Shown one piece after another: positions 8,524-16,646 of a stretch of DNA of 64,000 nucleotides. Positions within the stretch are counted from its first letter, which is position 1. Each line of letters begins with the position of its first letter. Both the position numbers and the translations under genes were made by a program. Source of the DNA: WTFV01 sp965203525 (lineage in GTDB: Bacteria > Acidobacteriota > Vicinamibacteria > Vicinamibacterales > UBA8438); contig OZ241898.1 in assembly GCA_965203525.1 (NCBI GenBank), forward strand, positions 2,976,001-3,040,000, written 5' to 3'. Under the pieces are notes generated by a model. The model ran no database searches and was not told where the DNA came from. It was given only the letters and a program-made list of their open reading frames with translations.

Positions 8524-10251
8524 CTATTCGTCGAGCGTGAAGACGAACAGGCCGTTGCCCCCGACCGGACGCTTCTCCTCCGGCAGCAGGTCGGCCGGGA
8601 TCATGCCGCCCCAGCTCGCGCCGCCGCTGCCGACCGGCACCGCCACGTACTGCCGGCCGTCGACCGCGTAGCTGATCGGGAAGCCCTGGATCGACGTCGG
8701 CAGCCGGCGGCGCCACAGGATCTCGCCGTCGGCCACGTCGAAGGCGTAGACGTAGCGGTCCCAGCTTCCCGCGAACGCCAGTCCCCCGGCGGTGGTCAGC
8801 GCCGCGCTGTTGATCGGGGTCTTGAACCGCTGCCGCCAGAGGACCTCGCCGGTGCGGATGCTCATCGCGAGCAGCTCGCCGAGCCGGCCCGGGCTGTCGG
8901 GATGAAAGTGGTTGGTGCGCCGCACCGGACCGGTGCCGCCGCCGCCCGCCACCCTTTCCACCGGACCGAAGACGGCGGTCTCGCAGTTCAGGTTGATCGG
9001 GATGACGAACGCCTCGGTCGCCGGGTGGTACGACATCGCCCGCCAGCTCTTGAAGCCGGCCGTGCTCGGGCACCAGAAGATTTCCTCGTAGAGCTCGGGG
9101 ATCATCCCCTCCCGGTAGGTGACCGCGCCGGTCTCCGGATCGACGTCGGCGAAGGTCTGGTAGCCGAGGTCGTGCGCGCCGCGGAACGCGCCGGTCTCGA
9201 CGTCGAGCTCCCAGAGGACCGCCATCTTGCCCATCGTGAAGACGGAGCGCCGGCCGTCGTAGTCGACCAGGATCCGCTCGAAGACCTCGTCCATGTCGAG
9301 GGTCTCGCCCGGAATGTGCTGGAAGTACCACTTCATTTCGCCCGTGTCCGGATCGAGGGCGAGGGTCGAGTTGGTGTAGAGGGCGTCGCCGTCGGTGCCG
9401 CGCGCCGCCCGCGCCCACGGCTTGGCCTGCGACGTGCCGTGGAACAGGGTGCGGGTGACCGGGTCGTAGCTGCCCGGAATCCACGAGTCGCTCCCGGCCC
9501 GGAACATGACCGGCAGGTCGCCCCACGAGTCGCCGCCCCGCTCGCCGGGCAGGGCGATGGTGGAGGTCCGCCACAGCTCGTCGCCGGTGCGCGCGTCGAG
9601 TCCCACGATGTAGCAGGTGTCGTCGCGATAGCGGCCGCAGCCGGTCAGGCCCGACACCACCTTGCCGTCGGCGACGATCGACCCGCTGGAGTACTGGAAC
9701 CCGGCTCCCCCGCCGACGTCGGCGTCCCAGACCGCCTCGCCGGTCCGCGCGTCGATGGCGATGACGTGGGCGTCGGCGGTGTTCAGGTAGACCTTGTCCT
9801 CGTAGATGGCGATGTTGCGGTGCGCCCGGCCGGGCGGCGGCCCGCCGAAGCTGTTGCCCGGCGCCGGCGCGTCGCGGCGGTACTCCCAGAGGAAGTCGCC
9901 GCTCGCGGCGTCGAGCGCCTGCACGATCTCGCCGGGGTTGGCGACGTAGAGCACGCCGTCGTGCGCCAGCGGGGTGGTCTGCTGCGATCCTGGCCCGAGG
10001 CTCCAGCTCCAGGCCAGCCGCAACCGGTCGACGTTCTCCGTGGTGATCTGGTCCAGCGGGCTGTGCCCCTGCCCGTCCAGGGTCCGGCGCCAGCTCAGCC
10101 AGGCGGACGGCGGCGGCTCGCGGAGCATGGCGTCGGTGACCGGAACGTAGTCCTCCACCTGGGCGCCGGCCGGCCCGGCGCCGCCGGCGCCGAGAAGGGC
10201 GGCGAGGACGGCTGCCGCCGCGGGCAGCGGCGCGGGATGGCGGCTCTTCAT
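8524..10251 (-). CDS. Exported PQQ-dependent dehydrogenase (quinoprotein, beta-propeller)
   Basis: This 575-residue protein has a signal peptide (ending GPAGAQVEDY) and the typical opening VTDAMLREPPPSAWLSWRRT, then SPLDQITTENVDRLRLAWSW. Tryptophan-docking repeats of the type ALDAASGDFLWEYRR and ALDPDTGEMKWYFQH run through the protein and build an eight-bladed propeller. Family members oxidise alcohols or sugars in the periplasm with PQQ; the substrate is not predictable. No haem-binding CxxCH is present, so electrons must leave through a separate carrier. It lies 16 bp downstream of the TauE/SafE gene on the same strand, with AGAGAGGTGATCC before the ATG. Confidence 0.88.
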   Translation of the reverse strand: MKSRHPAPLPAAAAVLAALLGAGGAGPAGAQVEDYVPVTDAMLREPPPSAWLSWRRTLDGQGHSPLDQITTENVDRLRLAWSWSLGPGSQQTTPLAHDGVLYVANPGEIVQALDAASGDFLWEYRRDAPAPGNSFGGPPPGRAHRNIAIYEDKVYLNTADAHVIAIDARTGEAVWDADVGGGAGFQYSSGSIVADGKVVSGLTGCGRYRDDTCYIVGLDARTGDELWRTSTIALPGERGGDSWGDLPVMFRAGSDSWIPGSYDPVTRTLFHGTSQAKPWARAARGTDGDALYTNSTLALDPDTGEMKWYFQHIPGETLDMDEVFERILVDYDGRRSVFTMGKMAVLWELDVETGAFRGAHDLGYQTFADVDPETGAVTYREGMIPELYEEIFWCPSTAGFKSWRAMSYHPATEAFVIPINLNCETAVFGPVERVAGGGGTGPVRRTNHFHPDSPGRLGELLAMSIRTGEVLWRQRFKTPINSAALTTAGGLAFAGSWDRYVYAFDVADGEILWRRRLPTSIQGFPISYAVDGRQYVAVPVGSGGASWGGMIPADLLPEEKRPVGGNGLFVFTLDE

Positions 10252-10267
10252 CGGATCACCTCTCTGG

Positions 10268-10996
10268 TCATGCGGATTCCTGGAACAGTTGCCGGACGAC
10301 TATCGCCAGACCGGTCAGGGCCACGACGGCCAGGACGGCCGGCCGGGTGTGGCCGCGGTCCACGCAGGGCGCGATGCGCCGCGACAGCGCGAGTCCGGCC
10401 AGCATGCCGGGCAGCGTCACGAGCGCCAGCCGCAGATCGCCGGCGCCGAAACGGCCGACGAGCCACAGCGCCGCGAGCGAGACGATCGTGCCGATCACGA
10501 AGAAGCCGGAGATCGTGCTCCGGATGCGGGCGCCGGGAGCGTCCTGGTACAGCAGCGCCAGCGGGGGGCCGCCGACCGCGGCGACCGTGCCGAGCAGGCC
10601 CGACAGCACGCCGGCGGTGACCAGGGCGCGGTCCGTGGGCGCGAACCGCAGCCCGGAGACGCTCATCGCCACGGCCGCCAGGACGAAGAATCCGAAGACC
10701 AGCACGAGCGTGTCGGCCGCCACGTACGCCAGGATGCCGCCGGCCGCGGCGGTGCCGGCGACGCGCCCCGCCACCGCCCACTTGATCCCGCGGAGGTCTA
10801 TCGCCCGGCGCTCGCGGTACGCCATCAGCAGCGTGAGCACCAGGGTGCAGACCAGCAAGGGCGCCGGCACGAACCGCGGATCCAGCAGGATGAGGATCGG
10901 CGCCGCGAGCAGACCCATCCCGAAGCCGACGGCGCCCTGGAGGGTCGCCCCGACGAACGTGAGCACGACGACGAAGACGACGTCCGCGATCGACAA
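10268..10996 (-). CDS. TauE/SafE (TSUP) family membrane permease
   Basis: This 242-residue protein has seven to eight hydrophobic segments. The family's paired pattern is visible: FVGATLQGAVGFGMGLLAAPIL near the N-terminus and GVLSGLLGTVAAVGGPPLALLYQ in the second half. TSUP proteins move organic or sulfur-containing anions across the inner membrane. The start is a TTG at 10996, supported by a TAGACT box 7 nt upstream (leaderless); the next in-frame ATG would remove the first membrane segment. It is co-oriented with the PQQ dehydrogenase gene 16 bp downstream and probably co-transcribed. Confidence 0.85.
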   Translation of the reverse strand: MSIADVVFVVVLTFVGATLQGAVGFGMGLLAAPILILLDPRFVPAPLLVCTLVLTLLMAYRERRAIDLRGIKWAVAGRVAGTAAAGGILAYVAADTLVLVFGFFVLAAVAMSVSGLRFAPTDRALVTAGVLSGLLGTVAAVGGPPLALLYQDAPGARIRSTISGFFVIGTIVSLAALWLVGRFGAGDLRLALVTLPGMLAGLALSRRIAPCVDRGHTRPAVLAVVALTGLAIVVRQLFQESA

Positions 10997-11003
10997 GCGC
11001 TAC

Positions 11004-11009
11004 AGTCTA
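11004..11009 (-). promoter_or_regulatory. -10 box (TAGACT) of the permease-dehydrogenase operon
   Basis: On the minus strand TAGACT is followed by 7 nt and the TTG at 10996, which suggests a leaderless mRNA. Confidence 0.4.
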
Positions 11010-11043
11010 CAGGCAATCCCGGGCGCCCCCGGAAAACGGCTGC

Positions 11044-11049
11044 TAGACT
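11044..11049 (+). promoter_or_regulatory. -10 box (TAGACT) of the Nudix gene
   Basis: TAGACT lies 8 nt before the GTG start at 11058; no Shine-Dalgarno sequence is seen. The minus-strand operon has the same hexamer 35 bp away, so the two promoters are back to back. Confidence 0.4.
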
Positions 11050-11057
11050 ACATCGCC

Positions 11058-11771
11058 GTGAGCGACACGCCCGTCGAGCCGCGGCCGGCCGCCTCGGTGA
11101 TGCTCGTCCGCTCCGGCGCCGGCGGGCTGGAGATCCTCTTCCTGCGGCGGAATCCGACCCTCGCCTTCCACGGCGGCTACTGGGTCTTCCCCGGCGGCCG
11201 GATCGACGCGGGCGACGCCGATCCGGCGGCGCCGGACGACGAGGCCGCGGCGGCCCGGCGCGCCGCGGTGCGCGAGGCCCGCGAGGAGGCGGGCGTAGAG
11301 GTCACGCCCGAGTCGCTGGCGTTCGCCGTCCACTGGACCACGCCGGCGGCCAGCCCCATCCGCTTCGCCACCTGGTTCTTCGTCGCCCCCGCCCCGGCGG
11401 ACCGCATCACCGTCGACGGCGGCGAGATCCACGCGCACCGCTGGCTGTCGCCGGCCGGCGCGCTCGCCCGGCAGCGCACCGGCGAGATCAAGCTGGCCGC
11501 TCCCACCTTCGCGCTGACGACGCGGATGGCGGCGTTCGGCGACGCGGAAACGGCCCTCGCCGCCGTGGCCGGATGGCCGGCGGAGCGGCTGCTCGGCGAC
11601 CTGCGCGACGTCGAGGGAGGACAGGTCGCCCTCTACCACCAGGACGCCGCGCACGGCGGCGGCCCGCTGGAGCGGCCGGGGCCGCGGCACCGGCTGTGGA
11701 TGGTGGAGTCGGGCTGGCGCTACGAGCGCGCGTTCCGAACGGACGGCCAGCTAACGTCCAGTGTCCCGTAA
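11058..11771 (+). CDS. Nudix hydrolase
   Basis: This 237-residue protein has an extended Nudix box: GGRIDAGDADPAAPDDEAAA leads into VREAREEAGVEV, which holds the metal-binding REXXEE core. An insertion between the Gly and the REAREEAG helix resembles the NUDT7/NUDT19 group. Such enzymes cleave nucleoside-diphosphate-linked compounds, CoA included; the substrate is not certain here. The N-terminal PRPAASVMLVR and FLRRNPTLAFHGGYWVFPGG fit the fold. The GTG at 11058 is the start because coding character begins there and a -10 box precedes it by 8 nt. Confidence 0.88.
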   Translation: MSDTPVEPRPAASVMLVRSGAGGLEILFLRRNPTLAFHGGYWVFPGGRIDAGDADPAAPDDEAAAARRAAVREAREEAGVEVTPESLAFAVHWTTPAASPIRFATWFFVAPAPADRITVDGGEIHAHRWLSPAGALARQRTGEIKLAAPTFALTTRMAAFGDAETALAAVAGWPAERLLGDLRDVEGGQVALYHQDAAHGGGPLERPGPRHRLWMVESGWRYERAFRTDGQLTSSVP

Positions 11772-11874
11772 TCGTGATTCGCGAATGTTCGAGATGGGCG
11801 TTTCCCCCAACGTTCATGGGGGTATTTCTGCTGTCCCTTGGCTTTCGCGAGACTCACGGCCGGAACACTGACTG

Positions 11875-12405
11875 CTAGTCCATCGTTTCCGCGTCGAGCG
11901 GCTGCATGGTGCCGTACATCAACCCGCCGTACTCGCCGTGATCCCAGGTGCCGGCGTAGCGGTCGTCGTAGAAGACCACGCGCGCGCCGAACTCCTCGCC
12001 CAGCCCGGGGATGGCGAAGTCCGTGATGCTGACCATCGGCGTGTCGCCGGCCCAGACCAGCGGCACGACCACCGGCAGGGTGGCGTCCACGCTCCCGTAG
12101 GTCAGACGCACGTCGAACCGCCAGCGGTCGCCGTCGAGCTTGGTCACCTCGCTGATCTCGTAGCGCTCCGGCAGGCCGTCGCGCCGTTGCTGCCCTTCGA
12201 TGGTGAAGTTGCCGACCAGCACCACGTTGCGCATCCGCTCGGTGAACTCGCGCTCCAGGTCGGTCAGCGAACGGGGGTCCGCCTCCCGTCCCGCGCCGGT
12301 GGCCGCCGTCAGCCATCCGAGGCCGAACACGGCGATCAGCACGGCGCCCGCGACGGCGAACTTCAGGACGGCGCCGGTGGTGAGGGGTTTCGCCTGGGCA
12401 TGCAT
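11875..12405 (-). CDS. Membrane-anchored protein of unknown function
   Basis: This 176-residue protein has one N-terminal transmembrane segment (LKFAVAGAVLIAVFGLGWLT). A beta-rich extracytoplasmic domain follows (VVLVGNFTIEGQQRRDGLPE, EISEVTKLDGDRWRFDVRLT). The pattern recalls small lipocalin-like or DUF domains, but I do not recognise a family. It is expressed from its own TATAAT promoter with a GGGAGG ribosome site 8 nt before the ATG. It lies directly downstream of chorismate synthase on the same strand. Bases 11772-11874 hold no gene. Confidence 0.7.
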   Translation of the reverse strand: MHAQAKPLTTGAVLKFAVAGAVLIAVFGLGWLTAATGAGREADPRSLTDLEREFTERMRNVVLVGNFTIEGQQRRDGLPERYEISEVTKLDGDRWRFDVRLTYGSVDATLPVVVPLVWAGDTPMVSITDFAIPGLGEEFGARVVFYDDRYAGTWDHGEYGGLMYGTMQPLDAETMD

Positions 12406-12431
12406 CGCATCGACCTCCCGGGAATGCCGCG

Positions 12432-12437
12432 ATTATA
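12432..12437 (-). promoter_or_regulatory. -10 box (TATAAT) for the 12405 gene
   Basis: A consensus TATAAT on the minus strand overlaps the last codons of the chorismate synthase gene; transcription would start about 20 nt before the ATG at 12405. Here a leader with a Shine-Dalgarno sequence (CCTCCC on the plus strand at 12414-12419) exists. Confidence 0.55.
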
Positions 12438-13728
12438 GCGCGGGCCGGGCCGGGCGGCCCCGGGCGCCGCCGGCGGCCTGCCAGCGCAGCCAGTGGTCGG
12501 CGAGGACCAGGGCCGCCATCGCTTCCGCCATCGGGACGAAGCGAGGGAGCAGGCAGGGGTCGTGGCGTCCCCGCGTGGCGATCGTCGTCGGCTCGCCGGC
12601 GCGGGTGACCGTCTCCTGCGGTTGCGGGAGGCTGCTGGTCGGCTTGACCGCGGCCCGCAGCACGATCGGCATCCCGCTGGAGATCCCGCCGAGCATGCCG
12701 CCGTGTCGGTTCGTGCGGGTGGCGATGCGCGGGGCGCCGGGCGCCCCTCCGGGGGCGGAGGCCGCCTCCCCGCCGCCGGACGCCTCCCCGCCGCCGCCTG
12801 ACGACGCCCCGCCGTCCCCGGACGCCTCCCCGCCGCCCCCGGACGCCTCCCCGCCGCCGGACGCCTCCCCGCCGCCGGCCGTCTCCCCGCCGCCGCCGGC
12901 CACGCAGAAGACGTCGTTGTTCTCCGTGCCGCGCAGGGTCGCGCAGCCGAACCCGACCCCGTACTCGACCCCCAGCACGGCCGGCAGGCTGAACAGCGCC
13001 TTGCCCAGATCCGCCTTCAGCTTGTCGAAGACCGGCTCGCCGAGCCCGGCCGGCACGCCGGTGGCGACGATCTCGGCCACGCCGCCGATCGAGTCCCGCT
13101 CGCCGCGCACCCGCTCGATCAGCGCCACCATCCGGGCGGCCGCCGCCGCGTCGGGACAGCGCACGACGTTGGGCCGGCCGTCCGGGAGGCGCTCCACCTG
13201 GTCCGGGGCGACCGCGGCCGGGTCCGGCACGCGCGCCACGACGTCGCCGACCTGCCGGACGTACCCGACGACGCGCCCGCCGAACCGCTCGGCGATCAGC
13301 TTCTTCGCGACGGCTCCGGCCGCGACGCGGACCGCCGTCTCGCGCGCGCTCGACCGCCCGCCGCCGCGGTGGTCGCGGAACCCGTACTTCGCGTCGTAGC
13401 CGTGGTCGGCGTGGCCGGGGCGGTACTTGTCCTTGATGTCGGCGTAGTCGCGGCTCCGCTGGTCGCGGTTGCGGACGAGGATCGCGATGCTCGCGCCGGT
13501 GGTCCGGCCCTCGAACACGCCGGAGAGGATCTCCGGCACGTCCGCCTCGTTCCGCTGCGTGACGATGGCGCTCTGCCCGGGGCGGCGCCGCGCCAGATCG
13601 GGCAGCAGGTCGTCGACGCCCAGCGGCAGCCCCGGCGGACAGCCGTCGACGATGACGAGGTTGCCGGGGCCGTGCGACTCGCCGGCGGTGGTGATCCGGA
13701 ACGCCTGCCCGAAACTGTTGCCCGGCAT
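12433..13728 (-). CDS. aroC: Chorismate synthase with a low-complexity insertion
   Basis: The product (431 residues) converts 5-enolpyruvylshikimate-3-phosphate to chorismate using reduced FMN, in the cytoplasm. Family signatures are present: GNSFGQAFRITTAGESHGP at the N-terminus, RRRPGQ, KDKYRPGHADHGYDAKYG, GGGRSSARETAVRVAAGA, and near the C-terminus RTNRHGGMLGGISSGMPIV. Most bacterial AroC proteins are 350-390 residues; the excess here is a Gly/Glu/Ala/Ser-rich tract of about 55 residues (around 276-331), between ENNDVF and RTNRHGG. The conserved residues on both sides are intact, so the enzyme may still work. Confidence 0.93.
   Translation of the reverse strand: MPGNSFGQAFRITTAGESHGPGNLVIVDGCPPGLPLGVDDLLPDLARRRPGQSAIVTQRNEADVPEILSGVFEGRTTGASIAILVRNRDQRSRDYADIKDKYRPGHADHGYDAKYGFRDHRGGGRSSARETAVRVAAGAVAKKLIAERFGGRVVGYVRQVGDVVARVPDPAAVAPDQVERLPDGRPNVVRCPDAAAAARMVALIERVRGERDSIGGVAEIVATGVPAGLGEPVFDKLKADLGKALFSLPAVLGVEYGVGFGCATLRGTENNDVFCVAGGGGETAGGGEASGGGEASGGGGEASGDGGASSGGGGEASGGGEAASAPGGAPGAPRIATRTNRHGGMLGGISSGMPIVLRAAVKPTSSLPQPQETVTRAGEPTTIATRGRHDPCLLPRFVPMAEAMAALVLADHWLRWQAAGGARGRPARPAL
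12736..12899 (-). repeat. In-frame low-complexity repeat inside aroC
   Basis: Variations of GGCGGGGAGGCGTCC repeat about eight times and encode GGGEAS-type units. They lie exactly between two conserved chorismate synthase blocks. Strand slippage is the likely origin. Confidence 0.8.
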
Positions 13729-13741
13729 CAGACCTTCCTCG

Positions 13742-14785
13742 TCAGACCTTCCTCCGCGCGGCGCCGGAAGGCCTGCTGGTAGACGGCGCAGAATCGACGG
13801 CGCCCGCGCCTTCCTCCGCGCGGCGCCGGAAGGTCTGCGCAGTTCGACGCCGCCACCGGGATCGCCACGCCTCCCTGCGCGCGGCGCCGGGCGGTCTGGT
13901 TCCTTCCAGGGTCAGGCATTCCAACCGCAGGAACCCCTCCGGCATCCGCCCTTCGTTCGCCAGGCCGCGCAACGCGGAATCGTCGCTGCCGTCGATCTCG
14001 CACCGGACGACGTTCGCGAACCCGGCGTTCTTCAGCATCCCGCGCAAGACTGGCGCATCGTAAACGAACCGGGCCTGGTCGGAGTGCAGGTGGTGGTTGA
14101 GGAAGACGCCCGGCGCGACCGGCCGCCCCGGTTGTCCCTCCCCTTGCTCCTCCCCGCCCGGCTCCCCGGCGGCTCCGAGATGCTGACCGACGCCGCGATG
14201 GACGTCGAGGCCCGGTCGCCCTTCCCCACCCGGCTCCCCGGCGGCTCCCACCCCGTGCGGCGGCAGCGCCCCACGGCACAGGCCGTGCCGGCACCGCGCC
14301 ATCCGGCGGCCGGCGGCCCACCGGACGTAACGCTCCTGCAAGGCGGAACGTTCGGACCCGTACAGACGGATCAGAAAGGCCAGATCGGTGGTGGCGATCC
14401 GCACCCTGCCGCCGGGCGCGAGCACCCGGAAGCATTCGCTCAGCATGGACTCCGCCTCCCGCAAGGCGAGGGAGCCGAGCATGTACTCGCTGTAGACGTA
14501 GCGGAACGTGCCGTCCGGGAAGGGAAACGGGCGGGCCGCATCGATGCGCATCACGTCCGCGAAGCGGGGGCGCAGGTCGGCGTTCAACCAGCCGTCGAGC
14601 AGATGGCCGCCGCAGCCGAGGTGCAGTTTGGGCTCCCGGGCCGCCGCCAGATAGCGCCGCGCGATGCGCGGGTCGGTGCGCCGCAGGACCCGCGCGGCCA
14701 GCCGCAGGCGCCGGGAGACGCGGCGGACCGGCCCCTGCACGGTCAGTCCGGGCCAGCCGGCGGAAGAGGAGGAGCGAGTGAGCAC
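13742..14785 (-). CDS. Class I SAM-dependent methyltransferase-like protein with an internal duplication
   Basis: The frame encodes 347 residues from a GTG at 14785. Motif I is visible as KLHLGCGGHLLDGWLNADL, followed by PFPFPDGTFRYVYSEYMLG and ECFRVLAPGGRVRI, typical of methyltransferases acting on small molecules or surface sugars. A 72-bp in-frame insertion repeats GAAGEPGGE at about residues 185-220, where the family normally has a short loop. The last 60 residues are Arg-rich and coincide with a three-copy DNA repeat, so the true ancestral end may be near LECLTLEGT. It follows the sulfotransferase gene on the same strand, so both may modify an envelope glycan or lipid (inference). Confidence 0.7.
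   Translation of the reverse strand: MLTRSSSSAGWPGLTVQGPVRRVSRRLRLAARVLRRTDPRIARRYLAAAREPKLHLGCGGHLLDGWLNADLRPRFADVMRIDAARPFPFPDGTFRYVYSEYMLGSLALREAESMLSECFRVLAPGGRVRIATTDLAFLIRLYGSERSALQERYVRWAAGRRMARCRHGLCRGALPPHGVGAAGEPGGEGRPGLDVHRGVGQHLGAAGEPGGEEQGEGQPGRPVAPGVFLNHHLHSDQARFVYDAPVLRGMLKNAGFANVVRCEIDGSDDSALRGLANEGRMPEGFLRLECLTLEGTRPPGAARREAWRSRWRRRTAQTFRRRAEEGAGAVDSAPSTSRPSGAARRKV
13747..13900 (-). repeat. Three-copy repeat at the 3' end of the methyltransferase gene
   Basis: Units reading CCTTCCTCCGCGCGGCGCCG start at 13747 and 13809, with a weaker third copy near 13870 (steps about 62 bp). They encode the redundant Arg-rich tail RRRAEEG-type peptides. Confidence 0.65.
14158..14248 (-). 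repeat. In-frame repeat inside the methyltransferase gene, period 72 bp
   Basis: CCGGCTCCCCGGCGGCTCC occurs at 14158-14176 and again at 14230-14248. The step of 72 bp adds 24 codons without breaking the frame. The period is the same as at the gene-edge repeats elsewhere in this window. Confidence 0.75.
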
Positions 14786-14823
14786 GGGCAGACGCGGCGG
14801 ACCGGCCCCTGCACGGTCAGTCC
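14717..14823 (-). repeat. Two-copy repeat over the sulfotransferase stop, period 74 bp
   Basis: 33 bp (GACGCGGCGGACCGGCCCCT onward to GGTCAGTCC) at 14717-14749 recur at 14791-14823. The second copy holds the TGA of the sulfotransferase gene (14817-14819). The first lies inside the start region of the methyltransferase gene. Confidence 0.8.
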
Positions 14824-16121
14824 CGGGAGCGCCGCAGCAGTTCCCGGTGGAGCGCGGACGCCTTCTCCAGCAGTGCGCCGTCCACGTCCGGCGCAGCTAC
14901 GTCGTAGCGGGTCGGCGCCCGGAAGCGCCCGGCCGCCCCCGCCAGGGCCTCGGCGCCGGCCAGCCCGATCCGGTCGGCGATGCGCCGCAGGGCGGGCGCC
15001 GGTTCGGCGCAGAGACCGTCGTAGTCGACCAGGACGACGCCGGCGGCGGGGTTGGCGAGGACGTGTCCGAACGCCGCGCACCAGTACCGCAGCCAGAAGT
15101 TCGCGCCGCGCGCCGTCGCCGGGCCGGTCCCGTCCAGCCAGTGGTCGAAGTCGATGGGACGCAGGTTGGCGCCGAAGTCGAAGTGGCCGGCGTCCTCCAT
15201 GTAGCGGCGCGTGAACGCCTCCGCCGCATGGATTTTCTCGAAACGGAGGTGCTGGCGCAGCATGGAAGCGGCGTGGTCCGCCGGGTTGCGGAACGGGACC
15301 AGCACCGCCGCGTCGGGAAACAGGCGGGTGATCGTCGCCACGCGGGCCAGGTTGCCGTTGTTCTTCGAGAGGTAGCGCACCGGCCGGCCGTTCCCCTCCC
15401 CGGAAGTCCGCAAGGCGATCAGCTTGCGGACGTGGTTCCTGATGAAGGCGTCGAACCCGGCGGAGGCAAGGCCGTCCTCGGGCCACGGCAGGATGCGGTC
15501 GGGCAGGTACCGGCTCCGATGGAAGGCCCGCCACAACGCCTCTTCGAACGCCTCGGCGCTGTCGTAGCGAATGGTCATGCCGTCGCCGTGGGCGCGTTCG
15601 ACGTCGCCGCCGGCCAGGTGGAAGCGGCGGGAAATGGCGTTCCACAGCAGCGGAACGAACAGGAACGGCATGTGGCGGTAGGTGTGCGTCGCAAAGGCGT
15701 CCGTCAGGCCCAGCGTCTCCAGCAGGAGCGTGGTGCCGGCCCGCGGCAGGGAAGCGATGAACACCGGCCGTTCGATCCGCACGCCGTCGATACGCCGGGC
15801 GTAGAGGCGGTCTTCAAGGTCGGCCAGGGCCTTCTGGGCGGGAACGGCGGCGAAGGCCATGCGGTGCAGGAACCGGTCCGCCGGGGAATAGCGGTCTTCG
15901 TGTTTCGCCGCTCCGGCGCCTTCCCCGTGCCTGCGCCAGACCGCCAGCAACCGCTGCATCGGGTACCAGACGAAGCCCACCAGCATGAACACGGCCACCC
16001 CGGCCATGGTCAGCAGGGCGCCGATGGCCGCCAGGCCCGCGCCGGGGCCGACGTACGCCAGGACGAACGGAGCCACCCCGTCGAAACCGGCCGGTTCCGC
16101 GAACAGAAGCCGGTCCGTCAT
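14817..16121 (-). CDS. Sulfotransferase family protein with N-terminal membrane segment
   Basis: This 434-residue protein starts with a hydrophobic stretch (VLAYVGPGAGLAAIGALL through GVAVFMLVGFVWYP) that should anchor it in the membrane. The catalytic domain has the 5'-phosphosulfate loop PVFIASLPRAGTTLLLE and a 3'-phosphate block VLVPFRNPADHAASML, the two PAPS-binding sites. DRYSPADRFLHRMAF and RYLSKNNGNLARV are further family-like blocks. It would transfer sulfate from PAPS to an unidentified acceptor. A TTG start at 16268 is possible, but the ATG at 16121 (MTDRLLF) directly precedes the hydrophobic segment and the upstream 49 codons look non-coding. Confidence 0.82.
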   Translation of the reverse strand: MTDRLLFAEPAGFDGVAPFVLAYVGPGAGLAAIGALLTMAGVAVFMLVGFVWYPMQRLLAVWRRHGEGAGAAKHEDRYSPADRFLHRMAFAAVPAQKALADLEDRLYARRIDGVRIERPVFIASLPRAGTTLLLETLGLTDAFATHTYRHMPFLFVPLLWNAISRRFHLAGGDVERAHGDGMTIRYDSAEAFEEALWRAFHRSRYLPDRILPWPEDGLASAGFDAFIRNHVRKLIALRTSGEGNGRPVRYLSKNNGNLARVATITRLFPDAAVLVPFRNPADHAASMLRQHLRFEKIHAAEAFTRRYMEDAGHFDFGANLRPIDFDHWLDGTGPATARGANFWLRYWCAAFGHVLANPAAGVVLVDYDGLCAEPAPALRRIADRIGLAGAEALAGAAGRFRAPTRYDVAAPDVDGALLEKASALHRELLRRSRD

Positions 16122-16268
16122 CGCAGGCGGTCCCGGCCAGGACGGGCGCGCGGCCTCGTTGCTCCCGCCTGCCGGCGCAACGGATGCCGTGGAACTCGAA
16201 GATTCAGGATTGCCGATCTCCCCGCGCGGATGCAGCGGGACGATAACCACGGGCGCGGCGATCGTCAA

Positions 16269-16530
16269 GCCCCGAACCGGCGCGCACGGGCGCGAATCGC
16301 CGCCGTGATGCGGGATCGGACGACGTCCCCGCCCCCCGGGCGCGCACGCGAACGCGGATCTCTATCTCTGGCGGCGGCGGAGACGACGCGCCCCCGGGCG
16401 CGAACTCCGTAGCGTGAGGGATGCATGCGCGAGGAGACGCGCCCCCCAGGCACGCACGGGCGCGAACTCGGCGCGCGCCACGCTCTCGACGCGGTCCAGC
16501 GCGCCCCCGGGCGCGCACGGGCGCGAACCG
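16269..16530. repeat. Degenerate five-copy repeat in the gap 16122-16646
   Basis: Units of the type GCGCCCCCGGGCGCGCACGG followed by GCGCGAA appear near 16269, 16332, 16388, 16440 and 16500, with steps of about 52-63 bp. They are partly palindromic. No gene is seen in this 525-bp gap between divergent genes. Confidence 0.65.
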
Positions 16531-16646
16531 CATGGTAGGATTCCCCGCTCCGCTCGCCGCGGGCCGCCGTCGTTCGATTCCGGAGAGCCCGGTTCACGGA
16601 CCGGCGAGCGAGAAACCCGCCGGCCGACCGCGGCGCGGTCGTCAGC

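Noticed and set aside
10347..11057. In-frame upstream extension of the Nudix gene
   Set aside because: The extension runs antisense through the TSUP permease gene and has Arg/Ser/Thr-rich composition; the Nudix fold needs only the part after 11058.
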